This document shows, piece after piece, positions 36,344 through 46,116 of a stretch of 64,000 bases of DNA (its first letter is position 1; each line of letters opens with the position of its first letter). Under the pieces are notes generated by a model. It searched no databases, was not told the DNA's origin, and was given only the letters and a program-made list of their open reading frames with translations. Both the position numbers and the translations under genes were made by a program. This DNA is from CAYNUJ01 sp964573255 (GTDB taxonomy: Bacteria; Bacteroidota; Ignavibacteria; Ignavibacteriales; Melioribacteraceae): NCBI GenBank assembly GCA_964573255.1, contig CAZNJB010000003.1, positions 78,864-142,863 of the forward strand, given 5' to 3'.

Positions 36344-37561
36344 TCACTTTTTTGAAAGAGTAATAATTGTAATTTCGGGCGTAGAATTATATCTAAACGG
36401 AATAATGGACATTCCTAAACCACTTGTAACGTAAACAAGCATTCCGTTAAAGTTATAATACCCGCGAACATATTTCGTTTCGAATATAGTCGGAGAGAGG
36501 TTGTAGAACGGGAAAAAGAAAGTTATCTGACCGCCGTGAGTATGTCCGCATAAGTACATATCATAATTATTTTTATTAGCTGCAGCTATCAACTTATTAC
36601 GCGGTTGATGCGTTAAAAATATTTTTATTGCAGCGGAATTTCCGTTAGTTAATGAATCAACTATCTCAACTTCCGCTTGCCTTACATAAGTATTAGTTAA
36701 AGCAGTAATAAATATTTTCGAGGTGTCGACCGGGATGTAAATATTCGCATTATCTAATATTGGAATACCGACTTTGGCAAATTCAGCCTCTACTTCTCTT
36801 AAGCTGCGTTTAGTGTCTTCCCTGTAAGCCCAATTATCGTGATCTCCTACGCAGGAATAAACACCATAATCCGCACGAAGTTCGCTCATTATCTCTGCAG
36901 ATAATTTTATATATTTTGATGAACCGGTTATCATATCGCCCCCCATCAGAATTAAATCCGGCTCTTGCTGGTTTACTTTATTAACAAATTTTGTCAATCT
37001 GTTTTTATCGGTATATCTATCGGCTTGTATATCGGAAATTAAGACTATTTTAAATTTATTCAGCGATTCGGGTAAATTTTCTTTTACAAAATTAACTCTA
37101 TTTACTTCAACGGAATTATAATCGTATATAATACGAAGCGGAATATAGAGTATAAAAACAGCAATTATAATTAAATAAACCTTGGGCGCGAAATTAGCGT
37201 ATTTATTGTTTAGTTTTTTATATAAAGGGGATAATGCAAATCTTAATAATTGAAATAAGAGAAAGAGAATATCAAATTGAACGGTTAAAATAAAAAATAC
37301 CCAGAAAGGATAAACAATTAAGTAGTCGAAAAAAATATTTTCAGGTAAGTAAAATTTATTACCTGATACTATTGAATAAATTAGCGCAATTATTGCAATT
37401 ACCGGATAAAGATTTAAGAATAGGAGTAATCGTTTTACAAATTTCCGAATTGTTAATTGCTTTTCGGGGAAGACAATTTGAACTGAGTAAATAAATCTAT
37501 TATAAAATATTCCTTCGAATAAGACTAGTAAAACAATCCCTAATAAAAGAGGTATTATCAT
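36344..37561 (-). CDS. membrane-anchored calcineurin-like metallophosphoesterase
   Basis: Residues 1-150 contain four membrane helices. The C-terminal calcineurin-like domain has metal motifs LISDIQADRY (about 173), GGDMITG (about 207), GDHDNW (about 240), THQPRN and CGHTHGGQ (about 340-347). This layout matches the YkuE/YaeI class, which acts on lipid or nucleotide phosphate esters at the membrane. The exact substrate is unknown. Confidence 0.88.
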   Translation of the reverse strand: MIIPLLLGIVLLVLFEGIFYNRFIYSVQIVFPEKQLTIRKFVKRLLLFLNLYPVIAIIALIYSIVSGNKFYLPENIFFDYLIVYPFWVFFILTVQFDILFLLFQLLRFALSPLYKKLNNKYANFAPKVYLIIIAVFILYIPLRIIYDYNSVEVNRVNFVKENLPESLNKFKIVLISDIQADRYTDKNRLTKFVNKVNQQEPDLILMGGDMITGSSKYIKLSAEIMSELRADYGVYSCVGDHDNWAYREDTKRSLREVEAEFAKVGIPILDNANIYIPVDTSKIFITALTNTYVRQAEVEIVDSLTNGNSAAIKIFLTHQPRNKLIAAANKNNYDMYLCGHTHGGQITFFFPFYNLSPTIFETKYVRGYYNFNGMLVYVTSGLGMSIIPFRYNSTPEITIITLSKK

Positions 37562-37652
37562 TTGGAAATTAAACTATTATTCATACTGAACCGTTTTTTA
37601 ATTATCATCCTTTATCAAATTAAGCATTTAATAGGAATCAAACGGTATATTA

Positions 37653-38111
37653 TCAACTTATGACAACTTCGTTAGAAAGTTCATTTGTGTCGTCGGCTTT
37701 AATTGGGAAGTGTTCGGCTAAAATATTTCCCATTATTTCAATACCCTTGATAATCCCTTCGGTATAGTTACCCAAAATAAACTCATTCCGGATTTCATCG
37801 CGCACTTTATCCCAAGTTCCCTGCTCAACTTTCTCATTGATTCCCTCATCGGCAAGAATATAAAACGATTTTTGCTTGAGCACGATAAATAACAAAATTC
37901 CGGTCTTGTCCCTGGTTTCGTGCATCTTCAATTTTTTAAATTCGTGTTGAGCCGCTTTTACAATATCAAACTTTAATTGAAATGGCGGTTTATCTTCCTT
38001 TATGCTTACTCTTATTTCTCCCGAAGTTAACTTTTCGGTAGCTTTTATCTTATTTGAAATTAATAGAAAATCGTCGTCTGTGAAGTAATGATATATTAAT
38101 TTGTTTTTCAT
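37653..38111 (-). CDS. TPM-domain protein (TLP18.3/Psb32/MOLO-1 type)
   Basis: The 152-residue soluble protein has the TPM fold, with TSGEIRVSIKED near residues 29-40, GILLFIVLKQKSFYILADEGI near 83-103 and a WDKVRDEI...GNYTEGIIKGIE end. It lacks the signal peptide and membrane anchor of many TPM proteins. Function is poorly known; relatives have phosphatase-like activity. It is divergent from the acyl-CoA synthetase gene with a 271-bp gap. In that gap TATTTTTC (38339-38346) may be the synthetase -7 element. Confidence 0.8.
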   Translation of the reverse strand: MKNKLIYHYFTDDDFLLISNKIKATEKLTSGEIRVSIKEDKPPFQLKFDIVKAAQHEFKKLKMHETRDKTGILLFIVLKQKSFYILADEGINEKVEQGTWDKVRDEIRNEFILGNYTEGIIKGIEIMGNILAEHFPIKADDTNELSNEVVIS

Positions 38112-38382
38112 AGTTGATATTCCGTTATAATCTTAGTTCAAAGATAAAAAAAGAAGAGATAAAGTGCACTTCTGTAAATATTCTTATTTTTATTCCATTT
38201 TTCGCCAGTGTATCCTTCGGGTGTATTACCAAATAAGGCCTATTCTAAAATATGTTAATCTTTAATGAAGTACCGAACAAAATCTAAGAATCAAATTTTA
38301 TTAAACTAATTTTTTTCCATTAAATAATAAACTTTCCTTATTTTTCAATCAGCCATTTAATCAAATTTATGGAAGATACGGA

Positions 38383-40443
38383 ATGGAAAATAACATATCT
38401 AATTTTTTCTATCCCAACTCAATCTGCATTGCTGGAGCTTCAACGAAAGAAAAAAGTATCGGGTATGAAATATTAAAGACCATCAAGCAATACGGTTATA
38501 AGGGCAAAATTTATCCGGTAAATCCTAAAGCAGATAATATTTTAGGTTATCGGTGCTATCAAGATATAACAGATATAGGTGAACCGCTTGATCTGGGGCT
38601 TGTAGTTGTTCCTAAAAAATATGCAGAAGACTCGATTATCAAACTGCTCGATCTTGGGGTTACTTCAATAATTTTGGTTACTGCTGGTTTTAGAGAAATT
38701 GGCGGCGAAGGCGCGGAAGCTGAAAAGAGAATAATAGATTTAATCAAGAAGCGAAATGCCCGGCTGGTGGGACCAAACTGCATGGGGGTTATCAATACAT
38801 TATCAGACATAAAATTAAATGCAACATTTGTTGCAGAAGAACCCAAGAACGGAAGAATGGCATTCCTATCTCAAAGCGGTGCCCTCGGTGCAGCGGTTCT
38901 TAATTCATTGAGAGAAACCGATATAAAATTTGCACACTTTATTAGTGTGGGTAATAAAGCTGATATAAATGAAAATGATATAATCGATTTTTGGCAAAAT
39001 GATGAGAACATAAGTTCAATTACACTCTATTTGGAATCGTTTGAAAACGGATTTGAATTTATTTCAAAATTTGCGCTGAGAAAGATCACAAAACCGGTAA
39101 TTATTCTAAAAGCAGGCAGAACCGAAGGAGGCATGCGCGCCGCTTCTTCGCATACGGGAGCCTTAAGCAGCGGCGATAAAGTTGTTAATTCACTCCTTAA
39201 TCAATTCGGAATAATCCGCAGCGGCAATCTTAATGAAATGTTTAATACAGCAAAGGGATTTGAACATTTTCCAATGCCTAAGGGAAATAGAATAGGTGTT
39301 GTCACTAACGCAGGCGGACCGGCAATTCTGGCAATTGACGCACTCGAAAAAGCCGGACTTAAATTAGCCGAATTAAGCAACGAAACGAAATTAAAATTGA
39401 AAGAGTATGTACATCCAGAAGGAAGCGTAAATAACCCAGTAGACTTACTTCCCGGCGGGACTGCTGATGTATATAAAAAAGTCAATGAATTACTTATTGA
39501 AGACAATAATGTAGACGCTGTTATTTCCATTTTTGTTGAACCGGTTATGGTGAAGCCTTTTCCGGTGATTGAAAATATTAATTCAATCATTACCGATAAA
39601 CCGATATTACAGGTTGCAATGCCTTTACCAGAATTTTGGAACGATTACAGCAAAAATTCAAAATGGAAAAAACCTGTATTTAAAAATCCGGAAGACCCGG
39701 CAAAGGTGATCTCAGATATGCTGTTCTTCCAAAATCGACAAAGGGAATTGGATAATGACGGAAAAGAATATTCATCAATGCTGAATAAATTCAATTATCA
39801 TTCCGATAAAACTGCTCACAATTCACACGAATATGCTGCTGACCTTTGTTCGAAATATGATATACCTTTAGTTCAAGAGAAATATTTTTCCACTGAAGAA
39901 ATTCAGAATTATGAAGGCAGTTTTCCTGTTGTATTGAAAGGAATAAATAAAAATTATTCCCATAAAACTGAAGTGAATGCGGTTAGATTAAATATTAAGG
40001 ATAAAAAGGAATTGCTGGAACAAGCTGAAAGCATTTCGAAATCTTTCGGTAAAATGAATGCTGAAGTCGAACAATTTTTAGTTCAGCAATTCATAGAAGC
40101 CAAGTATGAATTACTTATAGGCGGATACAGAGATCCATCTTTCGGTCCGGTAATTATGTTCGGAAGCGGAGGCAAGTATGTGGAAGTCTTTGACGATACT
40201 TCAATGATTTCTGCAATTGCATCGAGAAAGGATATTTTGAATTTAATCAATTCCACGAAAATCGGAAAAATTCTTCAAGGCGTTCGGAATGAAAAACCTG
40301 TTGACGTTGATACTCTTATGACTATTATTCAGAATGCTTGCTCAATGATATTGGAAAATCCAGAAATAAATGAGTTCGATTTTAATCCCGTTATTGTTGA
40401 CGAAAACGGTTCTTTTTATGCAGTGGATGTAAGAATAAAGTAA
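38383..40443 (+). CDS. ADP-forming acyl/acetyl-CoA synthetase (fused alpha-beta)
   Basis: This enzyme makes ATP from an acyl-CoA, ADP and phosphate, a step typical of acetate-producing fermenters. Domain order is CoA-binding (about 5-130; IAGASTKEKSIGYE, GPNCMGVIN), succinyl-CoA-synthetase-like (about 140-290; LSQSGALGAA), ligase-CoA with the phospho-histidine in ASSHTGALSSGD (about 256), then a C-terminal ATP-grasp domain (about 475-686; VVLKGINKNYSHKTE). At 686 residues it is near full length for the fused form. It converges on the GH13 gene across a strong terminator. Confidence 0.9.
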   Translation: MENNISNFFYPNSICIAGASTKEKSIGYEILKTIKQYGYKGKIYPVNPKADNILGYRCYQDITDIGEPLDLGLVVVPKKYAEDSIIKLLDLGVTSIILVTAGFREIGGEGAEAEKRIIDLIKKRNARLVGPNCMGVINTLSDIKLNATFVAEEPKNGRMAFLSQSGALGAAVLNSLRETDIKFAHFISVGNKADINENDIIDFWQNDENISSITLYLESFENGFEFISKFALRKITKPVIILKAGRTEGGMRAASSHTGALSSGDKVVNSLLNQFGIIRSGNLNEMFNTAKGFEHFPMPKGNRIGVVTNAGGPAILAIDALEKAGLKLAELSNETKLKLKEYVHPEGSVNNPVDLLPGGTADVYKKVNELLIEDNNVDAVISIFVEPVMVKPFPVIENINSIITDKPILQVAMPLPEFWNDYSKNSKWKKPVFKNPEDPAKVISDMLFFQNRQRELDNDGKEYSSMLNKFNYHSDKTAHNSHEYAADLCSKYDIPLVQEKYFSTEEIQNYEGSFPVVLKGINKNYSHKTEVNAVRLNIKDKKELLEQAESISKSFGKMNAEVEQFLVQQFIEAKYELLIGGYRDPSFGPVIMFGSGGKYVEVFDDTSMISAIASRKDILNLINSTKIGKILQGVRNEKPVDVDTLMTIIQNACSMILENPEINEFDFNPVIVDENGSFYAVDVRIK

Positions 40444-40494
40444 AGATAAAAAGAAAACCTTAATATTTTTTAATTAAACAAGATCAAAGAAAAT

Positions 40495-40522
40495 AAAAAA
40501 GGGAGCGATCAGCTCCCTTTTT
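40495..40522. terminator. strong bidirectional terminator
   Basis: The stem GGGAGC/GCTCCC (40501-40506 and 40512-40517, loop GATCA) is flanked by six or more A on the left and five T on the right. It can therefore stop both the plus-strand synthetase transcript and the minus-strand GH13 transcript, whose stops lie 52 bp and 16 bp away. Confidence 0.9.
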
Positions 40523-40532
40523 CATTCTTCTT

Positions 40533-42623
40533 CTATTTCAATTTCTTCAACACTACACCGCTGATTGGACTCAGCACATATTGCCCGCTAACTACTCCGA
40601 GAGCTTCAATTCCTGAGAAGTTCTCATCAACTAATATTTCATATTTACCGTTCAAATTTATTTTCTGCTTTTTATTCGGATCTGCATTGAAAGCCACAAT
40701 AAAATTATCACCTGAATAATTGATGCCGTATTGGAGCGCAAATTCATTTTCATCAAATTCGGTAAAAACAATATCTTCATAAGATGCTCGGCGGAAAGCC
40801 GGGAATTTCTTTCTCAATTCAATTAAACCTCGGTAATAATTCAGCAAGTCGGAATTTATCTCTGCATGCTTGTAATTTATATAATTAGTTTCGTTATCCT
40901 TATCATAACTGTTATGATCGATATGTCCCTTATGCTTATCGGGAACTTCAATATCGAAAGGAATAACCTTGCTTCTTGCAAATTCCTGACCTTGATGAAT
41001 CATCGTTATTCCTTGCGCCGTAAACAAAAAGAGAGCGGCTAATTTGTTGTACTTCATTTGAAGTTTCGACAACTTCACATGTTTATCAACATCTTTAATT
41101 ATTTTTTCGGGATCCACTTCTCTTGAAGCAATTCGAATAAAATCTCCCAGTGTATAACCGTCATGAGATTCGAGATAATTAACCGAATGCTCTTTCTTTT
41201 GGAAGAGACCGTATTTATCTTTTATCAGCGTTCCATTCACATAACTTTCAATTCTTTTAATATTATTATTTCCGTACCACTTGCCGAATATCCAGCCTAA
41301 ACCGTTAAACGGATTCTCACCTTTAATACCGTTTCGAATTTGATCGTTCCAAGCACCCCAGCCTCTCAAGGAAAAACCTTTCGGATCGTAGCCGCCGCCC
41401 CAGGGTTCACAAACAAATACTACATCCGGATTGATTTTTCTTGCTTCGTAAATTATTTCTTCAATTGTTTCCCAATCGATCAGTTTACCCAAATCGAAAC
41501 GGAAACCGTCTATATGATATTCCTTCATCCAGTAAAGTATGCTCTCTACAATCAAGCGTCTGAGCATCGGAGCTTCGGTTCTTAAATCATTGCCGCAATA
41601 ACTTTTTGCAATAAAATTGCCGTCTTTATCCAAACGGAAATAATAAGTTTTATCTATCTGCTTCAAATTTCCTATTTCATATTCGGAAAGATGATTAAAC
41701 ACTACATCCATCATTACCGCAATGCCTTCTTGATGAAATGCTTTAACCATTTGTTTGAATTGATTAACCTGCTTTCCGTCTTTACCCATCCATTGGTTCC
41801 ATTTCATTTCCTTCCATCCGGTTGAATAATATGCCGCCGGAGCAAAAAAGTTGGAAGTCATATATCCCCAATGATTCCTTTCGTAAGGATTCCAATCATT
41901 ATACTTAAATGCAGTTGAATCTTTGAACGGAATTTCAATATTACCAAATTCCATAGAAGGTAATAATTCAACTGTATTAACTCCTAGCTTTTTAATATAG
42001 GATAGACCTCCCTTTTTACCTTTCTCTGTAAGTCCTAAATAAGAACCGGCATTTTCCACTCCCGAAGAAGGATGAATTGTAGCATCGCGTATATGCATTT
42101 CATAAATTATTAAATCCCTCCAATCTCTGCGAATCCATTCGTCATTTCCCCAATCGAAGTTATCTTCATAAACAATAGCCAAACGAGGATTCATATAAGT
42201 TGTATATGTTGTTACCGCCTTTGCGTACGGATCAACCGATATAACAGGGTCTTTGGATGTTTGAATATCTTCCTCGGAATAAACTTTATAACCGTAATAT
42301 TTCCCTAACATTGATTTGTTTAATTCAATTTCCCAAACTCCGTTTTCATCACGGACTAGGTCAATCAATTCTGGCGTTTTTTCTTCCGGGGAATTAAACA
42401 AGCAGAGCACAACCTTCTTTGCCGAAGGAGCGAAAAGCCGGAATGTGGTTTTACCATTCTCTACAAACGAACCCAATTTTTTATTTGAATAAAGGTTATC
42501 TAATTTTTTTTGTTTTTCAATGAAAGATTCTTGACCGGTTCTTTCTTTAATAAACAATTTCTCACCTGCAGTTATGTTTAACGATAGTGTAATAGATACA
42601 ATTATTATTGTAATAATTCTCAT
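40533..42623 (-). CDS. secreted GH13 debranching-type enzyme (pullulanase/isoamylase-like)
   Basis: The 696-residue protein has a signal peptide (1-20), a CBM48 domain (about 50-145; FRLFAPSAKKVVLCLF) and a GH13 catalytic barrel. Region I is DVVFNHLSEYE (about 306), the nucleophile is in GFRFDLGKL (about 375), the acid in VFVCEPWGG (about 402) and region IV in LESHDGYTL (about 475). The pullulanase YNWGYDP motif is replaced by NHWGYMTSNFF, closer to isoamylase-type enzymes. It likely cleaves alpha-1,6 branches of glycogen, starch or pullulan outside the cytoplasm. No T9SS tail is visible. Confidence 0.88.
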   Translation of the reverse strand: MRIITIIIVSITLSLNITAGEKLFIKERTGQESFIEKQKKLDNLYSNKKLGSFVENGKTTFRLFAPSAKKVVLCLFNSPEEKTPELIDLVRDENGVWEIELNKSMLGKYYGYKVYSEEDIQTSKDPVISVDPYAKAVTTYTTYMNPRLAIVYEDNFDWGNDEWIRRDWRDLIIYEMHIRDATIHPSSGVENAGSYLGLTEKGKKGGLSYIKKLGVNTVELLPSMEFGNIEIPFKDSTAFKYNDWNPYERNHWGYMTSNFFAPAAYYSTGWKEMKWNQWMGKDGKQVNQFKQMVKAFHQEGIAVMMDVVFNHLSEYEIGNLKQIDKTYYFRLDKDGNFIAKSYCGNDLRTEAPMLRRLIVESILYWMKEYHIDGFRFDLGKLIDWETIEEIIYEARKINPDVVFVCEPWGGGYDPKGFSLRGWGAWNDQIRNGIKGENPFNGLGWIFGKWYGNNNIKRIESYVNGTLIKDKYGLFQKKEHSVNYLESHDGYTLGDFIRIASREVDPEKIIKDVDKHVKLSKLQMKYNKLAALFLFTAQGITMIHQGQEFARSKVIPFDIEVPDKHKGHIDHNSYDKDNETNYINYKHAEINSDLLNYYRGLIELRKKFPAFRRASYEDIVFTEFDENEFALQYGINYSGDNFIVAFNADPNKKQKINLNGKYEILVDENFSGIEALGVVSGQYVLSPISGVVLKKLK

Positions 42624-42920
42624 TTTTATAAGCCATATTGATTAGTTATTGGATGCGAAGTTATTAAATCCAGATTTGTCATTAAGAAGAACAATCTATT
42701 ATCTCCAGATTGGAAATATAAATATTATTGGAAATAAAATCCCGGATTAGAGCGTCTTTGCTTCGGAAGGAAAAGTTAATTTAAGGAATCAAACCATCAG
42801 GTGCCCTTAGTTGTATTGCCAATGAAATATTATTCCATAATCATTGATAAATGATTTTACATTATTTTTTATTTACGTTTCAGCGGAAAGAAAACTTAAA
42901 CTTTCAAAACAGAATACTTA
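42624..42920. other. intergenic region without recognised features
   Basis: This 297-bp AT-rich gap lies between the GH13 start and the stop of a T9SS cargo gene, both on the minus strand. It should carry the GH13 promoter. I see no credible gene, strong hairpin or repeat. Confidence 0.4.
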
Positions 42921-45900
42921 TCAAAACACTACTGCTATTTTCATTATCTTCTCTCCTATCCCCGGCATATCCAAATGAGCTATGTATATTCCGCTCGCTA
43001 CCTGTAGTCCGTTATTATTTCTTAAATCCCATTCAATTGTAGAATCATCGTTTTTCTTATAGAGGGTTTTTACTAGATGTCCTGAAAGTGAATAAATATT
43101 GATTTTTATTTCGTCGGGCAGATTAGTAAAAGTAACAGCTCTTTTTGTATTATATAATCTTGAATTATCGTAAAATGGGTTGGGAAAAACTGTAATTTGA
43201 TCAATTTTTGTTTTGGCTATAGTCTTATCATTAGTATTCGGTAAATCGATATGAATTTTAAATTCATCTTCATCCGTTAAAATTTTCCAAGTGGTAATCC
43301 TGATAATCGTCCCTGGTTCGGGAAGTTCGCCTCTAATTACAAAAGCACCAAATTTATGATTTGCATATTCCGTTCTTCCCGATTTATCCGGATAATCTGA
43401 CGTATCGGCGTTCCATCCCGGAGGTTCAAAAGCGTAAATCTCTTCCCAATCTCCGTTAGGCAATCTGCTCCACTTTCTGTCGGGAATTGCAGCGGTAGAA
43501 TCATAATTATCATTATCTTTAATTTTAATTGCAAGCCGTTTATCGTCGCTTGGGTCATCGGGAGTTTTTCCTATATCCCAAATTTGAAACGGCAATTTAT
43601 CTTCAGCCAAATCGTCATTCAACAAAGGAATTGTAGTAGGAAATCCAAATCCGTAACCGTTCAAATAATATTGTGATGAATCCGTAAACCTTATTTCATA
43701 ATCCTTGAACCCAATTGCGTCATTACCGCTGCTTTGCCAATTAAATCTGTCGTTCGGACCTTTTGCAACTATCATCCAATTTCCATTTGAGCTCGGTTTA
43801 TTCCATACACTATGTGATGAATTTGAGTCAATTACTTCAACTACGTCTTTTACTTTGTATTTTGTCGGTGCTATCATTATAGAATCCCTTGCAATGTCGT
43901 TTATAAATAAACCGAAACCATCCACTACATTTACGAAAGGAGAATCGGGCACATATTCCCCAAATTCATTTCTAATTAATTGTATGAATTTATCGCCGTT
44001 TTTTATCAATGTGTCTCCTGATGAATTCAGTAACTGATAGACGAGATTACCGTCTAGACTGTCGAATGTTAATTTATAATTTTCACTTGTAATTGCGAGG
44101 GGATCAAAAATTTTAACATTTATTTTACCGTCACCAGCACCTTTGATACGTTCTGCCGTAATTACATCTCCTACATTGATATCACTACTAAAATCTATTC
44201 CATTCTTCTTAGTTCGAACCGTTATTATGTTGGGATTCGATTCACCGAACGGAGTTGAACTCAATGGGCAGTATGAATAAGCCGTAATACCGAAATAATA
44301 TGTTTTTTCCGGTTCAAGGGGCAAACCTGTAAAATAATCTTTTGTTATCAATAAATTATGACTAAACTTATTATTAGGAGATTCGAATAAAAATGTTTTG
44401 TAAATCTTCGAGCTAATGACTTCGTAATCTTCTATGATTGAAATATCGTTCGGAAGATCGATAATTTTAACCAACTTGGGGTCATTACCGAATTCATCCG
44501 CATACTGCCAAATTCTATACCCTTCGAACTTATGATATGCATCTTCACCTAGCGAGTCGGGCAAATCGATATCCTTAATTCTGAAATTTTCCACTTCATC
44601 CGTCCACCATAGAGCAACACTCTTTTCATGCGAATATGCGTTTAGATTAGGACTTTGAATTTTCTGAAATTGATACTTATTGTGGTAAAAATTAATAACC
44701 TTTAATACTTTCTCTTTTAGTTTGGTAATACTGTTAAGTCTATCTGTTCCGAAAGCCCCGACAAAAGCATAAATTACTTCCTGAGTATCCCTGGGAGCGA
44801 ATGTAAATGGACCGGATGAGAGAATAAATCTTTTATCACCAGGACGAGGTCCATTCGGCCAATTTTCCTGACTCCAGCCTTCGCCTGTTACAGGATCACC
44901 CGGAACACCTATTCTTGTTGGTAATCCGGTAATCGGGTCGATCATATCTGATCCATCCCATATTTTCCCCATTAATGTATTGTATGTTTGCATCGGGGCA
45001 GTACCAAGAGGAGTGTCGCCCAAAATAGCTCCCTTTTGATTCGGATAAAAGGCTGTCATAGGAAGATTTTTGAATCCCATTAAACTCCTGCCGTTAAATT
45101 TAGCTGTATCCTCTGGTTCACCTTTAACTATTGGCCCCTGAAGCATCACATATCCAACAGCCGGAGGAGGACTATCGTAATAATCGTCGGATTCATCCCC
45201 ATTGTAAAAATATCCCAAATTCAAAACCGTGTCGCACCCAACAAAATCATCGTTCGTACCCCCCATATCACCGTCGACCCACAAACCTATATACATGTTT
45301 TTTACCGTATCTTGACTTTTGTTAATAAGCAAAAAGCGCTTGAAAATAACATCCTTTAATGCGGATGTAGTTTCATATCCCCAAATTGTTTGCTGCATTT
45401 CTATTCCAATCGGAGAACTTCCGTATAAAAATTTATTTCTGGAGGAATCCAAATCGTTTGCCACATACCATAAAGTCTCATCACCCAATATCAACGGTTT
45501 ATCAATTCCTCTTTCGAATATATTATCTCCGTTAACATCCTCCCAAGGAGCACCATCTTCAACAGGCCAATTATTATAGTCTTCAGTAAAATTATGAAAT
45601 TCATCTTCATTTAAAATTTTGCCCTTCATTTTTCTGATTTTATAAATTTTGTATTTAGGATTATTGGGATCATCTGGAATCCCGCTTTCAAGAATTTTGC
45701 CTGCTTGAAGTCCGTGACGATAAGTAGAGCCCCCAACACGAATTGAATCGCCAACAAATCCACCCCAAATTAATCCCTCTTCGAATATTGCCGAAGGAGT
45801 GTAATTGAAAGTCCTATAAAAATCGTATGTTGGCCAATATAATCCGTTACCGCCGCTCCTTGGATCATGACCCGCATCACCGTTATTCGAAAGCCAATAA

Positions 45901-46034
45901 AATATTGCATTGATATCAATATAATTATAATCATCATTCGTATTGGTTTTAGATAATTTAGTTTTATCACCTCCAAAGCCGAACATCAAAAAAATAATTA
46001 CAACTAAAAAACTAATGTGAAGAACTCTTTTCAT
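42921..46034 (-). CDS. large secreted T9SS cargo protein (paralogue B)
   Basis: The 1037-residue protein starts with a hydrophobic signal (1-22). Its N-terminal half (about 25-450) has AIFEEGLIWGG, GSTYRHGLQAGKI, a long region describing a display-like fold and Gly/Trp/Asp-rich strands. FN3-like units and a T9SS type A sorting domain follow (about 955-1037; ITVFPNPFYDN, IYSLSGHLVKTL, WDLRNNNGLQVASGIY). I do not recognise the core family. Blocks shared with the upstream neighbour include DDPSDDKRLAIKI and RKWSRLPNGDWEEIYAFEP. Both are probably surface-exposed or released. GGAGA precedes the ATG, and 82 bp separate it from paralogue A. Confidence 0.8.
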   Translation of the reverse strand: MKRVLHISFLVVIIFLMFGFGGDKTKLSKTNTNDDYNYIDINAIFYWLSNNGDAGHDPRSGGNGLYWPTYDFYRTFNYTPSAIFEEGLIWGGFVGDSIRVGGSTYRHGLQAGKILESGIPDDPNNPKYKIYKIRKMKGKILNEDEFHNFTEDYNNWPVEDGAPWEDVNGDNIFERGIDKPLILGDETLWYVANDLDSSRNKFLYGSSPIGIEMQQTIWGYETTSALKDVIFKRFLLINKSQDTVKNMYIGLWVDGDMGGTNDDFVGCDTVLNLGYFYNGDESDDYYDSPPPAVGYVMLQGPIVKGEPEDTAKFNGRSLMGFKNLPMTAFYPNQKGAILGDTPLGTAPMQTYNTLMGKIWDGSDMIDPITGLPTRIGVPGDPVTGEGWSQENWPNGPRPGDKRFILSSGPFTFAPRDTQEVIYAFVGAFGTDRLNSITKLKEKVLKVINFYHNKYQFQKIQSPNLNAYSHEKSVALWWTDEVENFRIKDIDLPDSLGEDAYHKFEGYRIWQYADEFGNDPKLVKIIDLPNDISIIEDYEVISSKIYKTFLFESPNNKFSHNLLITKDYFTGLPLEPEKTYYFGITAYSYCPLSSTPFGESNPNIITVRTKKNGIDFSSDINVGDVITAERIKGAGDGKINVKIFDPLAITSENYKLTFDSLDGNLVYQLLNSSGDTLIKNGDKFIQLIRNEFGEYVPDSPFVNVVDGFGLFINDIARDSIMIAPTKYKVKDVVEVIDSNSSHSVWNKPSSNGNWMIVAKGPNDRFNWQSSGNDAIGFKDYEIRFTDSSQYYLNGYGFGFPTTIPLLNDDLAEDKLPFQIWDIGKTPDDPSDDKRLAIKIKDNDNYDSTAAIPDRKWSRLPNGDWEEIYAFEPPGWNADTSDYPDKSGRTEYANHKFGAFVIRGELPEPGTIIRITTWKILTDEDEFKIHIDLPNTNDKTIAKTKIDQITVFPNPFYDNSRLYNTKRAVTFTNLPDEIKINIYSLSGHLVKTLYKKNDDSTIEWDLRNNNGLQVASGIYIAHLDMPGIGEKIMKIAVVF
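42941..42992 (-). repeat. 52-bp near-identical block, copy 1 (T9SS tail)
   Basis: This block inside the sorting-domain end of paralogue B matches 46137-46188 in paralogue A at 51 of 52 bases, without the silent differences seen in other conserved blocks of the two genes. It encodes the GIYIAHLDMPGIGEK region. The bases just outside differ, including the last codons. Confidence 0.85.
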
Positions 46035-46116
46035 TATTTATCTCTCCACTTATTTTTACATATGGCTATCTGTCTTATCTTTTTACAGCGGACAGGTCTA
46101 TTTTATCTGAGCCCCA